61,479 nucleotides of DNA from an uncultured Oxalicibacterium sp. (GCF_913776015.1 NZ_CAJYMD010000040.1:1-61479); one strand, 5' to 3'. Shown: positions 10,074 to 19,526, numbered from the stretch's first letter. Notes: generated by a model not told the origin, from the sequence alone. Program-made: numbers and translations.

Positions 10074-11105
10074 TCAGAGAAACACCGGCTCGGGTTCCAG
10101 CGTCACGCCGAAACGGTCATGCACGTCCGACTGAATTGCCTGCGACAGCGCGACGACATCGGCACCGGAAGCACCGCCACGATTGACCAGTACAAGCGCC
10201 TGATTCTCGTGCACACCAGCAGCACCGGCAATACGCCCTTTCCAGCCGCAGCGATCAATCAGCCAGCCGGCAGCCAGCTTGAACGTACCATCGGCTTGCG
10301 GATAGTGCACGAGATCGGGATGCGCCTGCAGCAAGGCTTCGCATTCGAGCGGTGTCACCACGGGATTCTTGAAGAAGCTGCCGGCATTACCGATCTTGCG
10401 TGGATCAGGCAATTTGCGTGAACGAATCGCGATGACCGCATCGGCAACCTGCCGTGGCGAAGCGGACGTCGCGGGCCCACCTGTTTCGCGCTCCAGCATA
10501 TCGTGCAATTCCTTGTACCCTACTACGGGTTGCCACTCTGCAGGATGCGGGCAAAGGAACGTCACCGACAAAACCAGCCAATGCCCGGGATGATGTTTGA
10601 AAATGCTGTCACGATAGGCAAAGCGACAATCGCTGGCCGCCAATTGCAGAATCTCGCCACTCTGCCAATCCAGCACTTCAACCGATGCGATACGCTCCAT
10701 GACTTCCAGACCATAGGCGCCGATATTCTGGATGGGCGATGCGCCAACGGTACCCGGAATCAGGGCCAGATTTTCGAGGCCCGGCACCTGCTGATCAATC
10801 AGATGCATGACGAACGCATGCCAGTTCTCGCCAGCGGCGGCCGTAACACGAATGCCGGCCGCATGCGTACGATCGATAGCCACACCACGCAAATCGACCT
10901 GAATGGTTAAGCCTGGCAAATCGCGCGTCAGCAGGATATTGCTGCCACCGCCCAGAAAGAATGCACCGCCTTCGGCGCGGCAATGCGCCATCAGATCGTC
11001 AAGCTGGGAACGTTGCTGCAGTACGGCAAACCGCTCTGCCTTGGCGTTGATGCCAAACGTGTTCAACGCACCCAGCGATTTCGCGGTTTCTATCGAAAGT
11101 TTCAT
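10074..11105 (-). CDS. murB: UDP-N-acetylenolpyruvoylglucosamine reductase
   Basis: A 343-residue FAD enzyme that reduces UDP-GlcNAc-enolpyruvate to UDP-MurNAc with NADPH, an early cytoplasmic step of peptidoglycan synthesis. FAD-binding segments GGGSNILL and IPGTVGASPIQNIGAYG are present, as is the catalytic-serine region GNAGSFFKNP. The extended C-terminal domain makes it type I, like E. coli MurB. It is divergent from yajQ and is followed directly by the CSD-DUF1294 gene. Confidence 0.96.
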   Translation of the reverse strand: MKLSIETAKSLGALNTFGINAKAERFAVLQQRSQLDDLMAHCRAEGGAFFLGGGSNILLTRDLPGLTIQVDLRGVAIDRTHAAGIRVTAAAGENWHAFVMHLIDQQVPGLENLALIPGTVGASPIQNIGAYGLEVMERIASVEVLDWQSGEILQLAASDCRFAYRDSIFKHHPGHWLVLSVTFLCPHPAEWQPVVGYKELHDMLERETGGPATSASPRQVADAVIAIRSRKLPDPRKIGNAGSFFKNPVVTPLECEALLQAHPDLVHYPQADGTFKLAAGWLIDRCGWKGRIAGAAGVHENQALVLVNRGGASGADVVALSQAIQSDVHDRFGVTLEPEPVFL

Positions 11106-11273
11106 AGCCCGTGATTATAGGCGCGTCCAGGCAAGCTGGCTTGACCCGAGCTGGTCCACACCATTCCACGCCATACGCGATGAATCGCAAGGATTTTGCA
11201 GACTGCAACGAACAAACGACGCAGTCGGCACGCTACAATGCGCGCTGCACAAGCAAGCTACAGGAGAAACACC

Positions 11274-11759
11274 ATGCCCTCATTTGACACCGTATCCGAA
11301 GCCAACATGGTCGAAGTCCGCAACGCGGTCGATCAGGCAGGAAAAGAAATTTCGACGCGTTTCGACTTCAAGGGCAGCGATGCCCGCATCGAACAAAAGG
11401 ATCGCGACCTGACCGTGTTTGCCGACTCCGAATTCCAGTTGAATCAAGTCCTCGATGTGTTGACCGGCAAACTGGTCAAGCGCAACGTGGACGTGCGTTT
11501 TCTAGATCGCGGCAAGATCGAGAAAATCGGTGGCGACAAGGTCAAGCAAGTCATCAAGATCAAGAACGGCATCGAAACCGAAGCGGCCAAGAAGATCGTC
11601 CGTATCATCAAGGACAGCAAGATGAAGGTTCAGGCCAGCATTCAGGGGGATGCTGTACGCGTGACTGGTGCCAAACGCGACGACCTGCAAGCAACGATGG
11701 CGATGCTGCGCAAGGAAGTCAGCGATCTGCCACTGGAATTCAACAACTTCCGCGACTGA
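11274..11759 (+). CDS. yajQ: YajQ family nucleotide-binding protein
   Basis: A 161-residue YajQ-family protein with two ferredoxin-like domains; Xanthomonas and Pseudomonas members bind c-di-GMP. It starts [21 protein letters not shown] and contains [20 protein letters not shown] and [10 protein letters not shown], all hallmarks. The ATG at 11274 is chosen for the AGGAG (11262-11266) ahead of it and its family match; frame upstream (from 11196) does not resemble the family. Divergent from murB. Confidence 0.95.
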   Translation: MPSFDTVSEANMVEVRNAVDQAGKEISTRFDFKGSDARIEQKDRDLTVFADSEFQLNQVLDVLTGKLVKRNVDVRFLDRGKIEKIGGDKVKQVIKIKNGIETEAAKKIVRIIKDSKMKVQASIQGDAVRVTGAKRDDLQATMAMLRKEVSDLPLEFNNFRD

Positions 11760-11825
11760 TCTCGCTTCATCCCTCACAGCGAAAGCGGCACAGCCGCTCA
11801 TCCCGACCACACCGAGGTAATGCGC

Positions 11826-12458
11826 ATGAAATTGCCGCTTTCGTTTCTCCTTCTCTCTCTGAGCCTTTCTGCTGCACAGGCAGCCGATATCAGCGTCGTC
11901 GGCCTGTTCCCGGGCAAGGCAGTGCTGGTGATCGATGGCAAGGCACCGAAAACCTATTCGGTCGGTGCCAAAGTCGCCCCAGAAGTAAAACTGGTCGATG
12001 TCGATCAAACCACCGCAACTTTCGAGACAGGCGGCAAGCGCCAGCGCTTCGACCTCGGCGCACACGTCAATCGCATGAGTGCCGCCACCAACAGCAGCGT
12101 GACGCTGAAGGCGGACGTTCAAGGTCATTTCGTGGTGCAGGGGCAAATCAATGGCGGTAGCATGCGCATGCTGGTCGATACAGGCGCGTCGATGGTGGCC
12201 ATGCCGGCCAGCGATGCACGTCGTCTTGGCATTGACTATCGCAAAGGCAAACCCGTCTACATCAATACCGCAAACGGCGTGACAACCGCCTATCAAGTCA
12301 TGCTGGACAGCGTGAAGGTCGGCGATATCACACTCAATCAGGTAGACGGTGTGGTGCAGGAAAGCGGTTTGCCGTTTGTGCTGCTAGGCATGTCTTTCCT
12401 CAAGCGAATGGAAATGCGGCGCGATGGCGATGAAATGGTGCTGACAAAGCGCTACTGA
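11826..12458 (+). CDS. Exported clan AA (retropepsin-like) aspartic protease
   Basis: A 210-residue protein with a cleavable signal peptide (MKLPLSFLLLSLSLSAAQAA) and a C-terminal retroviral-protease-like domain. The active-site motif LVDTGAS is near residue 118, with flap-region AMPASDARRLGI and a second hydrophobic-hydrophobic-Gly motif VLLGMSFL. Single-domain members act as homodimers. The start at 11826 is preferred over 11820 because GAGG at 11814 is 8 nt away. The substrate, presumably periplasmic or membrane-bound, is unknown. A terminator shared with the convergent desaturase follows. Confidence 0.88.
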   Translation: MKLPLSFLLLSLSLSAAQAADISVVGLFPGKAVLVIDGKAPKTYSVGAKVAPEVKLVDVDQTTATFETGGKRQRFDLGAHVNRMSAATNSSVTLKADVQGHFVVQGQINGGSMRMLVDTGASMVAMPASDARRLGIDYRKGKPVYINTANGVTTAYQVMLDSVKVGDITLNQVDGVVQESGLPFVLLGMSFLKRMEMRRDGDEMVLTKRY

Positions 12459-12532
12459 AATTTGTCCCGCAAGCACGCACCTCATGCGAAGACTTACCTG
12501 CAATACGCTTCGCTCAATTCTCAGTACAAATG

Positions 12533-12559
12533 AAAAAGGCCGGCAATGCCGGCCTTTTT
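12533..12559. terminator. Bidirectional terminator between aspartic protease and desaturase
   Basis: A perfect 12-bp stem AAAAAGGCCGGC / GCCGGCCTTTTT with a 3-nt loop. A and T tracts at the two ends let it work on both strands. Confidence 0.92.
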
Positions 12560-12576
12560 CGTGATCACTTATCGGA

Positions 12577-13767
12577 TCAGGCGTAGCTGCGCAAACGCAG
12601 CGAGAAATCGCGCAAGGCAACAATGCCCGACGATTCGGCGCGTGCGCACCAGTCTTGGAGTTGCTGCAGCAACTGGTCACGGCTGGCGTGCGAACGCTCC
12701 CACAGCCCGCCCAGTTCGACACGCATTTCATGCATGGTCTTGAGCTGGTTGCTGTGCTGGAACAGCGTCGTCAGTTGCTGCTTGTGCGGCTCTTGCAACT
12801 GGCTCGGCTCACGGCTCAACAACTTTCGCGAGGAACGCAGGAAACGCGATTCCAGCTTGGCTTTTTCCTTCAGATGTTCGACTTCCTCCGCCCAGATACG
12901 ACGCAGCGATTTGGCATAGGTTGCCGTCACATCGTAGCGATTGGCGATCACCGACTGCAGGGTGTCGAAATCCAATTGTAACTTGCTGCGATCGAACTTC
13001 GGTTCCGGTACGACTTTCTTGACCTTGGCCAAACCCACGGCAGACAGCATGCGGATATACATCCAGCCGATGTCGATCTCGTACCATTTGCACGAAAACT
13101 TTGCCGAGGTGCCATAGGTATGGTGATTGTTGTGCAGTTCTTCACCGCCGATGATGATACCGATCGGGAACACATTGGTTGCCGCATCATTGCACTCGTA
13201 GTTGCGATAGCCCCAGTAGTGGCCGATACCATTGACCACGCCCGCGGCCCAGAATGGAATCCACGCCATCTGCACGGCCCAGACTGCCAAACCGACAGCG
13301 CCGAACATCAGCACATCCAGAATCAGCATGATGGACACGCCGAGCGCGCTGTGTTTGGTGTACAGGTTGCGCTCGATCCAGTCGTCCGGCGTGCCGTAAC
13401 CGTACTTCTGCATCGTTTCTCTATTCTTGGCTTCCTGGCGATAGAGTTCTGCACCTTCGAAGAAGACCTTCTTGATGCCCTTGACGACCGGGCTGTGCGG
13501 ATCCTCTTCAGTTTCGCATTTGGCGTGATGCTTGCGGTGGATGGCAACCCATTCCTTGGTCACCATGCCGGTGGTCATCCACAACCAGAAACGGAAGAAA
13601 TGGGCCGCAATTGGATGCAGGTCAAGGCCGCGGTGCGTGGCACTGCGGTGCAGGTAAATGGTGACGCCACAGATCGTGATATGCGTCACGATCAGCGTGA
13701 AAAAGAAAATTTCCCAACCGGTAGCGCGGGTCAGGCCATTAGCAAGAAAATCGAGTACTGCGTCCAA
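12577..13767 (-). CDS. Acyl-CoA delta-9 desaturase with C-terminal extension
   Basis: A 396-residue membrane di-iron desaturase that makes unsaturated fatty acyl chains. The three histidine boxes are HRSATHR (40-46), HRKHH (77-81) and HNNHH (212-216), with hydrophobic helices between. Residues from about 270 onward form an extra, charged helical tail ending WCARAESSGIVALRDFSLRLRSYA. This tail is not part of the desaturase fold and resembles the C-terminal part of ISL3-type transposases. I chose the TTG at 13767 because GGAGAG lies 8 nt upstream; the in-frame ATG at 13803 has no Shine-Dalgarno and adds 12 residues. Confidence 0.9.
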   Translation of the reverse strand: MDAVLDFLANGLTRATGWEIFFFTLIVTHITICGVTIYLHRSATHRGLDLHPIAAHFFRFWLWMTTGMVTKEWVAIHRKHHAKCETEEDPHSPVVKGIKKVFFEGAELYRQEAKNRETMQKYGYGTPDDWIERNLYTKHSALGVSIMLILDVLMFGAVGLAVWAVQMAWIPFWAAGVVNGIGHYWGYRNYECNDAATNVFPIGIIIGGEELHNNHHTYGTSAKFSCKWYEIDIGWMYIRMLSAVGLAKVKKVVPEPKFDRSKLQLDFDTLQSVIANRYDVTATYAKSLRRIWAEEVEHLKEKAKLESRFLRSSRKLLSREPSQLQEPHKQQLTTLFQHSNQLKTMHEMRVELGGLWERSHASRDQLLQQLQDWCARAESSGIVALRDFSLRLRSYA

Positions 13768-13878
13768 GATGATATCTCTCCGAGCGACTGCCAAAATTGG
13801 CATGGTCCATATCTGGTGCCAGGATCGCGAATTACGAGAGGCACAAGTGTAAAAGTTACAGAGGGGATTGTAACCGTT

Positions 13879-15249
13879 TTAAGGCTGCAAGTCCTTGTTT
13901 GGAAAGGATTGTTGCGCATTTAGATGATCGCGGAAGCCAATGTATTGCTCTTCCGCCAACCTGATTTCACGCCGGGCAGCCGGCACCTGAATGCCATTCG
14001 CCTGAAAGGCTTGCCAGATGGCACGATTGACTTCCGACAATGCACCGCCGCGATGGTCGGGCGAATTGACGAAAAAACCCAGTTGCAGCTCGATGCCGTC
14101 TGGCATGAATGACAGCATGGTCGCGCCCGGCAGGCGATCCGGCCCTTTGCGCACGCGCTCCACGCTACGCGCCGCGTCTTCCATCAGGCGCAAGGCCAGC
14201 TCGGCATCCGAACGATAATCGATGACGATGCGCGTGGTCGCCTGCACTACGTGGTCAGTCAGTGTCATGTTCTGCACGGCAGCAGACACCAGCATGTCAT
14301 TCGGCAGCACGGTATCTGTACCATCGCCGCCGCGCAACACCGTATAACGCGTGTTGATCTGTGCGACCTTGCCGCTGAATTTATCCACCGTCACCGCATC
14401 GCCAATCGACAGGCTGCGTTCAAGCAAGATCACAAAACCCGACACATAGCTGCTCGCCAGCTTTTGCAAACCCAGGCCCAAACCAACGCCCAATGCGCCG
14501 CTGAAGACCGACAACACGGTCAGATCGATGCCGACCATCGACAGGCTGAACAGCAAGGCCAGCAAGATCAGCAAACCCTTGCCCATGCGCGACAGCACGG
14601 CGCGCATCGACGAATGCATGCTGTCGAGCTTCATCAGACGCTCTTCCAGTAATGCCGAAGCCCACAAGGCCAGCAACATCGTCACGCTGACCGAGACGAT
14701 GGCCTGCAATACCGTCAACAGCGAGACGCGGTTACGCCCCAGCGGGACATAGCTCGCTTCCAGCACATGCACGAGCTCCGGCAACAGGCCGGTGATATGC
14801 AAGGCGACAACGCACCACACCAGCGTTGCAAAACTGCGTTCGAACAGTACGACCATGCCGCCGACTCGCCCGCCACGCGCGAACACGCGATGCAACAGGT
14901 GAAAAGCCATGCGGATCAACGCGAAGGAACCAAACAATGGTGCCGCCAGGCGCAACAAATCGACGCTGTACCAGCGCTGCAAAATACCGCTGGAGACAAT
15001 CAGCAACAACAATGTCAGCAAGGGCCACAGGATGCGACCGGCCGTTTCCGCAGCCAGATGCAAACGCGTGGTGCCACCACTGTTTCTGCTCTCTTCTGCC
15101 CGCGCAGCAAGCGCATTGCGCACCAGACGCGCCAGCAACCAGCCAAGGCCGACGCTGACAATCAGGGCTGCCAGTTGCCAGCGCAATCCCGGATTACCCA
15201 AATCAGTGGAAAGGTCCTGCCAGAGCGAAGAAAGCAGATTGTTGTTCAT
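13879..15249 (-). CDS. Small-conductance mechanosensitive channel, MscS family
   Basis: A 456-residue inner-membrane channel that releases solutes on hypo-osmotic shock. Several N-terminal transmembrane helices precede the pore helix with glycine/alanine packing (SGALGVGLGLGLQKLASSYVSG) and the beta domain (FVILLERSLSIGDAVTVDKFSGKV). The C-terminal alpha/beta domain includes TVLPNDMLVSAAVQN. It is longer than E. coli MscS because of extra N-terminal helices. The ATG at 15249 leaves 28 bp to the upstream methyltransferase gene; earlier in-frame starts would overlap it. Confidence 0.9.
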   Translation of the reverse strand: MNNNLLSSLWQDLSTDLGNPGLRWQLAALIVSVGLGWLLARLVRNALAARAEESRNSGGTTRLHLAAETAGRILWPLLTLLLLIVSSGILQRWYSVDLLRLAAPLFGSFALIRMAFHLLHRVFARGGRVGGMVVLFERSFATLVWCVVALHITGLLPELVHVLEASYVPLGRNRVSLLTVLQAIVSVSVTMLLALWASALLEERLMKLDSMHSSMRAVLSRMGKGLLILLALLFSLSMVGIDLTVLSVFSGALGVGLGLGLQKLASSYVSGFVILLERSLSIGDAVTVDKFSGKVAQINTRYTVLRGGDGTDTVLPNDMLVSAAVQNMTLTDHVVQATTRIVIDYRSDAELALRLMEDAARSVERVRKGPDRLPGATMLSFMPDGIELQLGFFVNSPDHRGGALSEVNRAIWQAFQANGIQVPAARREIRLAEEQYIGFRDHLNAQQSFPNKDLQP

Positions 15250-15277
15250 TGCCTGTAGAGAAATTACTTCTTGAAAA

Positions 15278-16534
15278 TCACTTCTTGCGTTCGAGAACCG
15301 CAGCGAAGAAACCATCGGTCTGGTGCTTGTGCGGCAACAGTTTCAGATAGTCGCTCATTTCAAGATCGATCTTTTGCTCGGCAAGAACCTCGTGCATGGG
15401 TCGCAAGCTAAAGTCTTCACGTGCTGCCAGGAATTGCGCAACGATGCCTTCGTTTTCTTCATCGAGAATACTGCAGGTCGCATAGACCAGACGACCGCCC
15501 GGCTTCACGAGGCGCGCTGCCGCATTCAGGATGGACAATTGCTTCTCGTTGAGTTCCGCAACAGCCTGCGGCGTCTGGCGCCATTTGACGTCAGGATTAC
15601 GGCGCAAGGTACCCAAACCGCTGCAAGGCGCATCGACCAATACGCGGTCGATCTTGCCGGCCAGGCGCTTCACCTTGGCATCGTTTTCATGCGCAATCGC
15701 GACCGGGTGCACATTCGACAAACCGCTGCGTGCCAGACGCGGCTTCAACTTGGCCAAGCGCTTGTCCGACACATCGAAAGCATAGAGACGACCGGTATTG
15801 CGCATCGCCGCGCCCAGCGACAAAGTCTTGCCGCCAGCACCGGCGCAAAAATCGACGATCATCTCGCCGCGCTTGGCACCGACGATCTGCGACAGCACCT
15901 GACTGCCTTCATCCTGCACTTCGATCGAACCGTTCTTGAACAAGGGCAGGTTCTGCAAGGCCGGTTTCTTGATGATACGAATGCCGAGCGGTGCGTAAGG
16001 CATCGCTTCGCACAGGATCGGCGCTTCTGCCAGTTCCGCAACCACGGCAGCGCGGTCCGCCTTGATGGCATTGACGCGCAAGTCGAGCGGTGCAGGACGA
16101 TTCATCGCTTGTGCCAGTTCCAGCGTGGCGGCTTCGCCATCGCGCTCGACCAGTTTGGCAAACAGCCATTCCGGCAGATTGGCACGCAACGCGGCAGGCA
16201 AGGTCGTGCGATCGATCTGCATCACGCGTTCCAGCCAGACGCGTTCCTCTTCCGACAAGCCTGCCAGCGCATCGACACCGGCCGCATCTGCCAGACCCAG
16301 CAAGGTCATGCGTCGCATCATCGGGCCGACGCCGGATTCGACAAAATTGGTATAGACGGATTTGTTGCGCAACAAACCGTAGACCGCTTCGGCGATTACG
16401 CCGCGCTCGCGACCACCAAGACGCGGATGCTCGCGAAAATAGCGTGACAGGGTGCTGTCGGCAGGGCCAGTGAAACGCAAGACTTCTCGCAGGACTTCTT
16501 CGGTACTGGCAATGATTGCGGGAGGCAATCTCAT
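15278..16534 (-). CDS. RsmB/NOP-type rRNA (cytosine-C5) methyltransferase
   Basis: A 418-residue SAM-dependent RNA m5C methyltransferase. An N-terminal NusB-like helical region is followed by the Rossmann domain: DFCAGAGGKTLSLG (SAM loop), DAPCSGLGTLRRNPD (motif IV with the release Cys) and YATCSI (motif VI with the catalytic Cys). I leave the symbol empty because betaproteobacteria also carry a canonical rsmB next to fmt, and this purN-adjacent copy may be a paralogue with a different target. It lies between purN and mscS on one strand. Confidence 0.9.
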   Translation of the reverse strand: MRLPPAIIASTEEVLREVLRFTGPADSTLSRYFREHPRLGGRERGVIAEAVYGLLRNKSVYTNFVESGVGPMMRRMTLLGLADAAGVDALAGLSEEERVWLERVMQIDRTTLPAALRANLPEWLFAKLVERDGEAATLELAQAMNRPAPLDLRVNAIKADRAAVVAELAEAPILCEAMPYAPLGIRIIKKPALQNLPLFKNGSIEVQDEGSQVLSQIVGAKRGEMIVDFCAGAGGKTLSLGAAMRNTGRLYAFDVSDKRLAKLKPRLARSGLSNVHPVAIAHENDAKVKRLAGKIDRVLVDAPCSGLGTLRRNPDVKWRQTPQAVAELNEKQLSILNAAARLVKPGGRLVYATCSILDEENEGIVAQFLAAREDFSLRPMHEVLAEQKIDLEMSDYLKLLPHKHQTDGFFAAVLERKK

Positions 16535-16583
16535 AGTAAATCCTTCAACTGATAAAGAGTGATCGTACCCGGAGCAACGATGC

Positions 16584-17237
16584 TCAAGGTGAAAAAAGGG
16601 CTTGCGGCGGCACCGCGTCTACAGGCAATTGAATACGCACCTGCCCGTCGACAATCGTCAAACGCTCTTCGATGAACCAGCGCACGGCCTGCGGATACAA
16701 ACGATGTTCGCTATCGAGCACGCGCGCAGCCAGACTCTGTTCGCTATCATCGGGCAGTACCGGCACGGCAACTTGCGAAACGATCGGCCCGTGATCGAGC
16801 TTTGGCGTCACGAAATGCACGGTGGCACCATGCACACGCACGCCAGCCTGCAAGGCTTGCCGATGCGTCGCCATGCCGACAAAGCTGGGCAACAACGAAG
16901 GGTGAATGTTCAGCATGCGCCCCTGATAATGCAGTACGAACGCGTCGGTCAGGATGCGCATGAACCCGGCCAGCACGACCAGATCCGGTGCGAAATCGTC
17001 AATCGCCTGCTGAAGCGCGGCATCGAAGGAAGCGCGGTCCGGATAATCGGCGCTGGGCACGACCCGCGTCGGCACACCCATTTCAGCGGCAATCACCAAA
17101 CCTGGTGCATCGGCACTGTTACTGATGACGGCGGCAAACTCGGCAGGCCATTGTTCATCGGCGGCAGCGCGAAGAATCGCCTGCATGTTGCTGCCGCGCC
17201 CCGAAATCAGCATGACGATTCTTTTCATGGCGCGCAT
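16584..17237 (-). CDS. purN: Phosphoribosylglycinamide formyltransferase
   Basis: A 217-residue enzyme that transfers the formyl group of 10-formyl-THF to GAR in purine synthesis. The substrate loop ISGRGSNMQAI, the catalytic region NIHPSLLPSF and HFVTPKLDHGPIVSQ (with the conserved Asp) are present. The ATG at 17237 is preceded by GAGGGG about 11 nt away; an alternative ATG at 17228 would start MKRIVMLISGRGSN, as in many homologues. Confidence 0.95.
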   Translation of the reverse strand: MRAMKRIVMLISGRGSNMQAILRAAADEQWPAEFAAVISNSADAPGLVIAAEMGVPTRVVPSADYPDRASFDAALQQAIDDFAPDLVVLAGFMRILTDAFVLHYQGRMLNIHPSLLPSFVGMATHRQALQAGVRVHGATVHFVTPKLDHGPIVSQVAVPVLPDDSEQSLAARVLDSEHRLYPQAVRWFIEERLTIVDGQVRIQLPVDAVPPQALFSP

Positions 17238-17325
17238 TGTACCGCAGGCCCCTCATCAGCCGGAATACAAGCGAGCGCAACGCTGCCCTGCCGACATCCA
17301 TAACGCTGCAACCGCATAAATGACA

Positions 17326-17346
17326 ACGGCTGCACCGGGCAGCCGT
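17326..17346 (-). terminator. Possible hairpin terminator after the RNase/barstar pair
   Basis: An 8-bp inverted repeat ACGGCTGC / GCAGCCGT with a 5-nt loop lies about 40 bp past the barstar stop. The following T tract on the minus strand is weak, so it may only be a pause or RNA-stabilising hairpin. Confidence 0.4.
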
Positions 17347-17384
17347 GAAAGAGTCTGACGCCGGGACGGCAATCGTCGCGGAAA

Positions 17385-17783
17385 TTACTGGAAAGAATAA
17401 AAGACGCGGAACGCCACCTTCTTGTCAGCCCAGAAATCCGCCGCGTCGCGGAACACATCCAGCAGGGTTTCGCGCGCTTCCTTGTCGAACTTTGGCGTAT
17501 TCGGCAATTGTTCCAGCACAACGAGGAAACCGGGCTGCGGCCCCGCCTTGTGCGCCAGGCTGGTCAGGCAGTCCGACAAGGCATCGAAGTTCTTGCCGAA
17601 ATGACGCGGGAAATGAAATGCCTCGGCAATCGCGGCCAATACCTGCTGCTTGGTTGTGGCGTGTGCGCAGTGCGCGTAGAGAAAGTGCTGTCCGAGCGCC
17701 GCAGCTTCGGCCTGCAAGTCCGTCGCGCGGAAGGCACGGATCGACTGCACGACATTCGGCGGGACGGTTTTGAACAAACTCAT
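17385..17783 (-). CDS. Barstar-family ribonuclease inhibitor
   Basis: A 132-residue cytoplasmic protein whose core matches barstar: the ATTKQQVLAAIAEAFHFPRHFGKNFDALSDCLTSL stretch contains the helix and loop with the acidic residues that plug the RNase active site, and the end is ADKKVAFRVFY. It should neutralise the exported RNase encoded immediately upstream before that RNase leaves the cell. The start is the ATG at 17783 with GGAG about 10 nt upstream; the in-frame GTG at 17792 is too close to that site. Confidence 0.9.
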   Translation of the reverse strand: MSLFKTVPPNVVQSIRAFRATDLQAEAAALGQHFLYAHCAHATTKQQVLAAIAEAFHFPRHFGKNFDALSDCLTSLAHKAGPQPGFLVVLEQLPNTPKFDKEARETLLDVFRDAADFWADKKVAFRVFYSFQ

Positions 17784-17820
17784 GTATTCCACTCTCCAGC
17801 AAAAGATCCTACCGCCATCC

Positions 17821-18195
17821 TCATTCGATCACCCGGCGGAAGGTACGGTAATGATCGGCCGTGTAATAGATTTCCGCCGTCGTGCGCGGTTCGCCGCCCG
17901 TGATCAGGCGTCTGGCGCCACGATTGCGGGCACGTGGGGTTTTCACGGTGAATTCGCGATAATACCCGCGCTTGCGTTGTGGTAAAACCTTTTCGTAGTT
18001 GCCGAACACCGATCCATCCTTTTCATAAGGATAGGGGCCACCCTGTCGGATCATTTGCAAAGTAGCAATTGCTTCCGGTGGCAACTCACGATATGTCACC
18101 GTGCCGGAAACACCGCTTTCAAACGAAAAAGCGTTAAAAGAAAGTAATAATGTAGCGAAAAACAGCCAAAACCGTGGCATTAATTTATTGCGCAT
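17821..18195 (-). CDS. Exported guanyl-specific ribonuclease (barnase/RNase Sa family)
   Basis: A 124-residue protein with an N-terminal signal peptide (hydrophobic core FWLFFATLLLSFNAF) and a microbial RNase N1/T1 domain. The catalytic set is visible: Glu in YREFTVKTP, Arg in GARRLI and His in TADHYRTFR, as in barnase Glu73/Arg87/His102. The product would be secreted or periplasmic and cleave RNA after G. Its likely antidote, a barstar homologue, is the next gene 37 bp downstream. I chose the ATG at 18195 (MRNKLMPRF) because it gives a normal signal peptide. Confidence 0.9.
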   Translation of the reverse strand: MRNKLMPRFWLFFATLLLSFNAFSFESGVSGTVTYRELPPEAIATLQMIRQGGPYPYEKDGSVFGNYEKVLPQRKRGYYREFTVKTPRARNRGARRLITGGEPRTTAEIYYTADHYRTFRRVIE

Positions 18196-18247
18196 CGTAT
18201 TCTCTGTTACTTTCAATATCATTCAACTGCGTTCAGGTTGGTAAGCC

Positions 18248-19489
18248 TTATGCCCCTTTGGCTGCCGGGTTTTCGCCTTCCACCCAGCGCATCGCCGCCT
18301 CATTTTCCGGCGGACAGTCAAAAAATGCCAGAATTTCATTCTTGTGCGCCAAGGCATCCTTGCGTCCCAGTGCCATCAACTCTGTCGTGTAGCTGCGTTC
18401 AAACAGCAGATAGGAAGCCAGCGCCGCGCCGCGAATCTCCGTAGCACCAATGGCGCTCAACAGCATGCGCACCGGGCGCGGCAGACTACCGACATGCTGG
18501 CTGGCGATGGTATCGAGCCGTTCGGACGGCGCGATCGTCAGCATTTCCACCGGCCGCAATGTGGTCAGCGCGCGCTGTTCGGGCGTCAGGACAGACAAGG
18601 TCTGGTTGACGCGATTGAGGCGTTCGATATCGGCAGAAATGCTATCGAGAAAAATACTCGACATCGCATGCCCGGCGATTTGCGCCAGACTCGGATATTG
18701 CGCATGGATCGCCGGATCGACGGCCGGTTCCAGCAGGCGGCCGGCACCGATCACCAGAATCTTGTCTGCTCCGAGATGAATCGCTGGCGAAATCGGCGCC
18801 ACCTGCCGCATCGAACCATCGCCGAAATACTCGCGGCGTCCTTCGCAGAACAAGGGCGTCGCCGGAAAAATCAGGGGAATCGCGGAAGACGCCAGCAAAT
18901 GATCGACACCAATCTGTGCCGGCACCGCAAAACGCTGCGTACGCACCCAAGGCTTGATGTCCGCTTCGGTTTGATAAAACGTGATGTGCCGACCCGCCGT
19001 ATACGATGAAGCCGTACTTGCCAGCGCATGCAATTTGCCATCGGCGAGTGCCGCATCGAGCCGCGGCAGATTGAGCATGCGATTGAGCAGGCTGACGAGC
19101 GGTGTATTGTCGAGCAGCGAAACCGGCGGATTGGCTTTCCACGAGCGCAGCAACCAACCGAAAGACAGGAGCGACAGCCAGCGCGCCCCGCTACGCAACA
19201 CGCCTAGCGAATCGGCGCGATAAACCTGCTCGGCCGTGATGTGTTCCCATGCACCGACGATGCGCTGCATGCCCTTGCCGAAATCGTCAGCATGACAGGC
19301 CAGGGCCGTCGCATTGATGGCACCGGCGGAGGTGCCGCAGATAATGTCATAAGGATTGCGCTCCGGTTGCCAGCCAGCCTCCAGCAACATACCCGTGATG
19401 GCGTGCAACACGCCGACCTGATAAGCCGCCCGCGCCCCGCCTCCCGTCAAGACCAAACCGATTTTCTTAGCGTCTCCCATGCGCCCCAT
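18248..19489 (-). CDS. Patatin-like phospholipase
   Basis: A 413-residue patatin-domain hydrolase. The oxyanion-hole motif GGGARAAYQ is at about residues 16-24, the nucleophile elbow GTSAG at 52-56 (Ser54), and the dyad aspartate occurs in YFGDGSMRQVAPISPAI. No signal peptide or beta-barrel domain is seen, so it is probably a cytoplasmic or membrane-associated lipid hydrolase rather than a PlpD-type secreted one. It lies between ggt and the RNase gene on the same strand. Confidence 0.9.
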   Translation of the reverse strand: MGRMGDAKKIGLVLTGGGARAAYQVGVLHAITGMLLEAGWQPERNPYDIICGTSAGAINATALACHADDFGKGMQRIVGAWEHITAEQVYRADSLGVLRSGARWLSLLSFGWLLRSWKANPPVSLLDNTPLVSLLNRMLNLPRLDAALADGKLHALASTASSYTAGRHITFYQTEADIKPWVRTQRFAVPAQIGVDHLLASSAIPLIFPATPLFCEGRREYFGDGSMRQVAPISPAIHLGADKILVIGAGRLLEPAVDPAIHAQYPSLAQIAGHAMSSIFLDSISADIERLNRVNQTLSVLTPEQRALTTLRPVEMLTIAPSERLDTIASQHVGSLPRPVRMLLSAIGATEIRGAALASYLLFERSYTTELMALGRKDALAHKNEILAFFDCPPENEAAMRWVEGENPAAKGA

Positions 19490-19526
19490 TATTCAAGCGT
19501 TTGCCATTTGCGGCAAGCTTCGCGAC

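Noticed and set aside
15323-16447. A 374-codon frame antisense to the RsmB-like gene
   Set aside because: The methyltransferase frame is unmistakable; the other strand has no recognisable domains.
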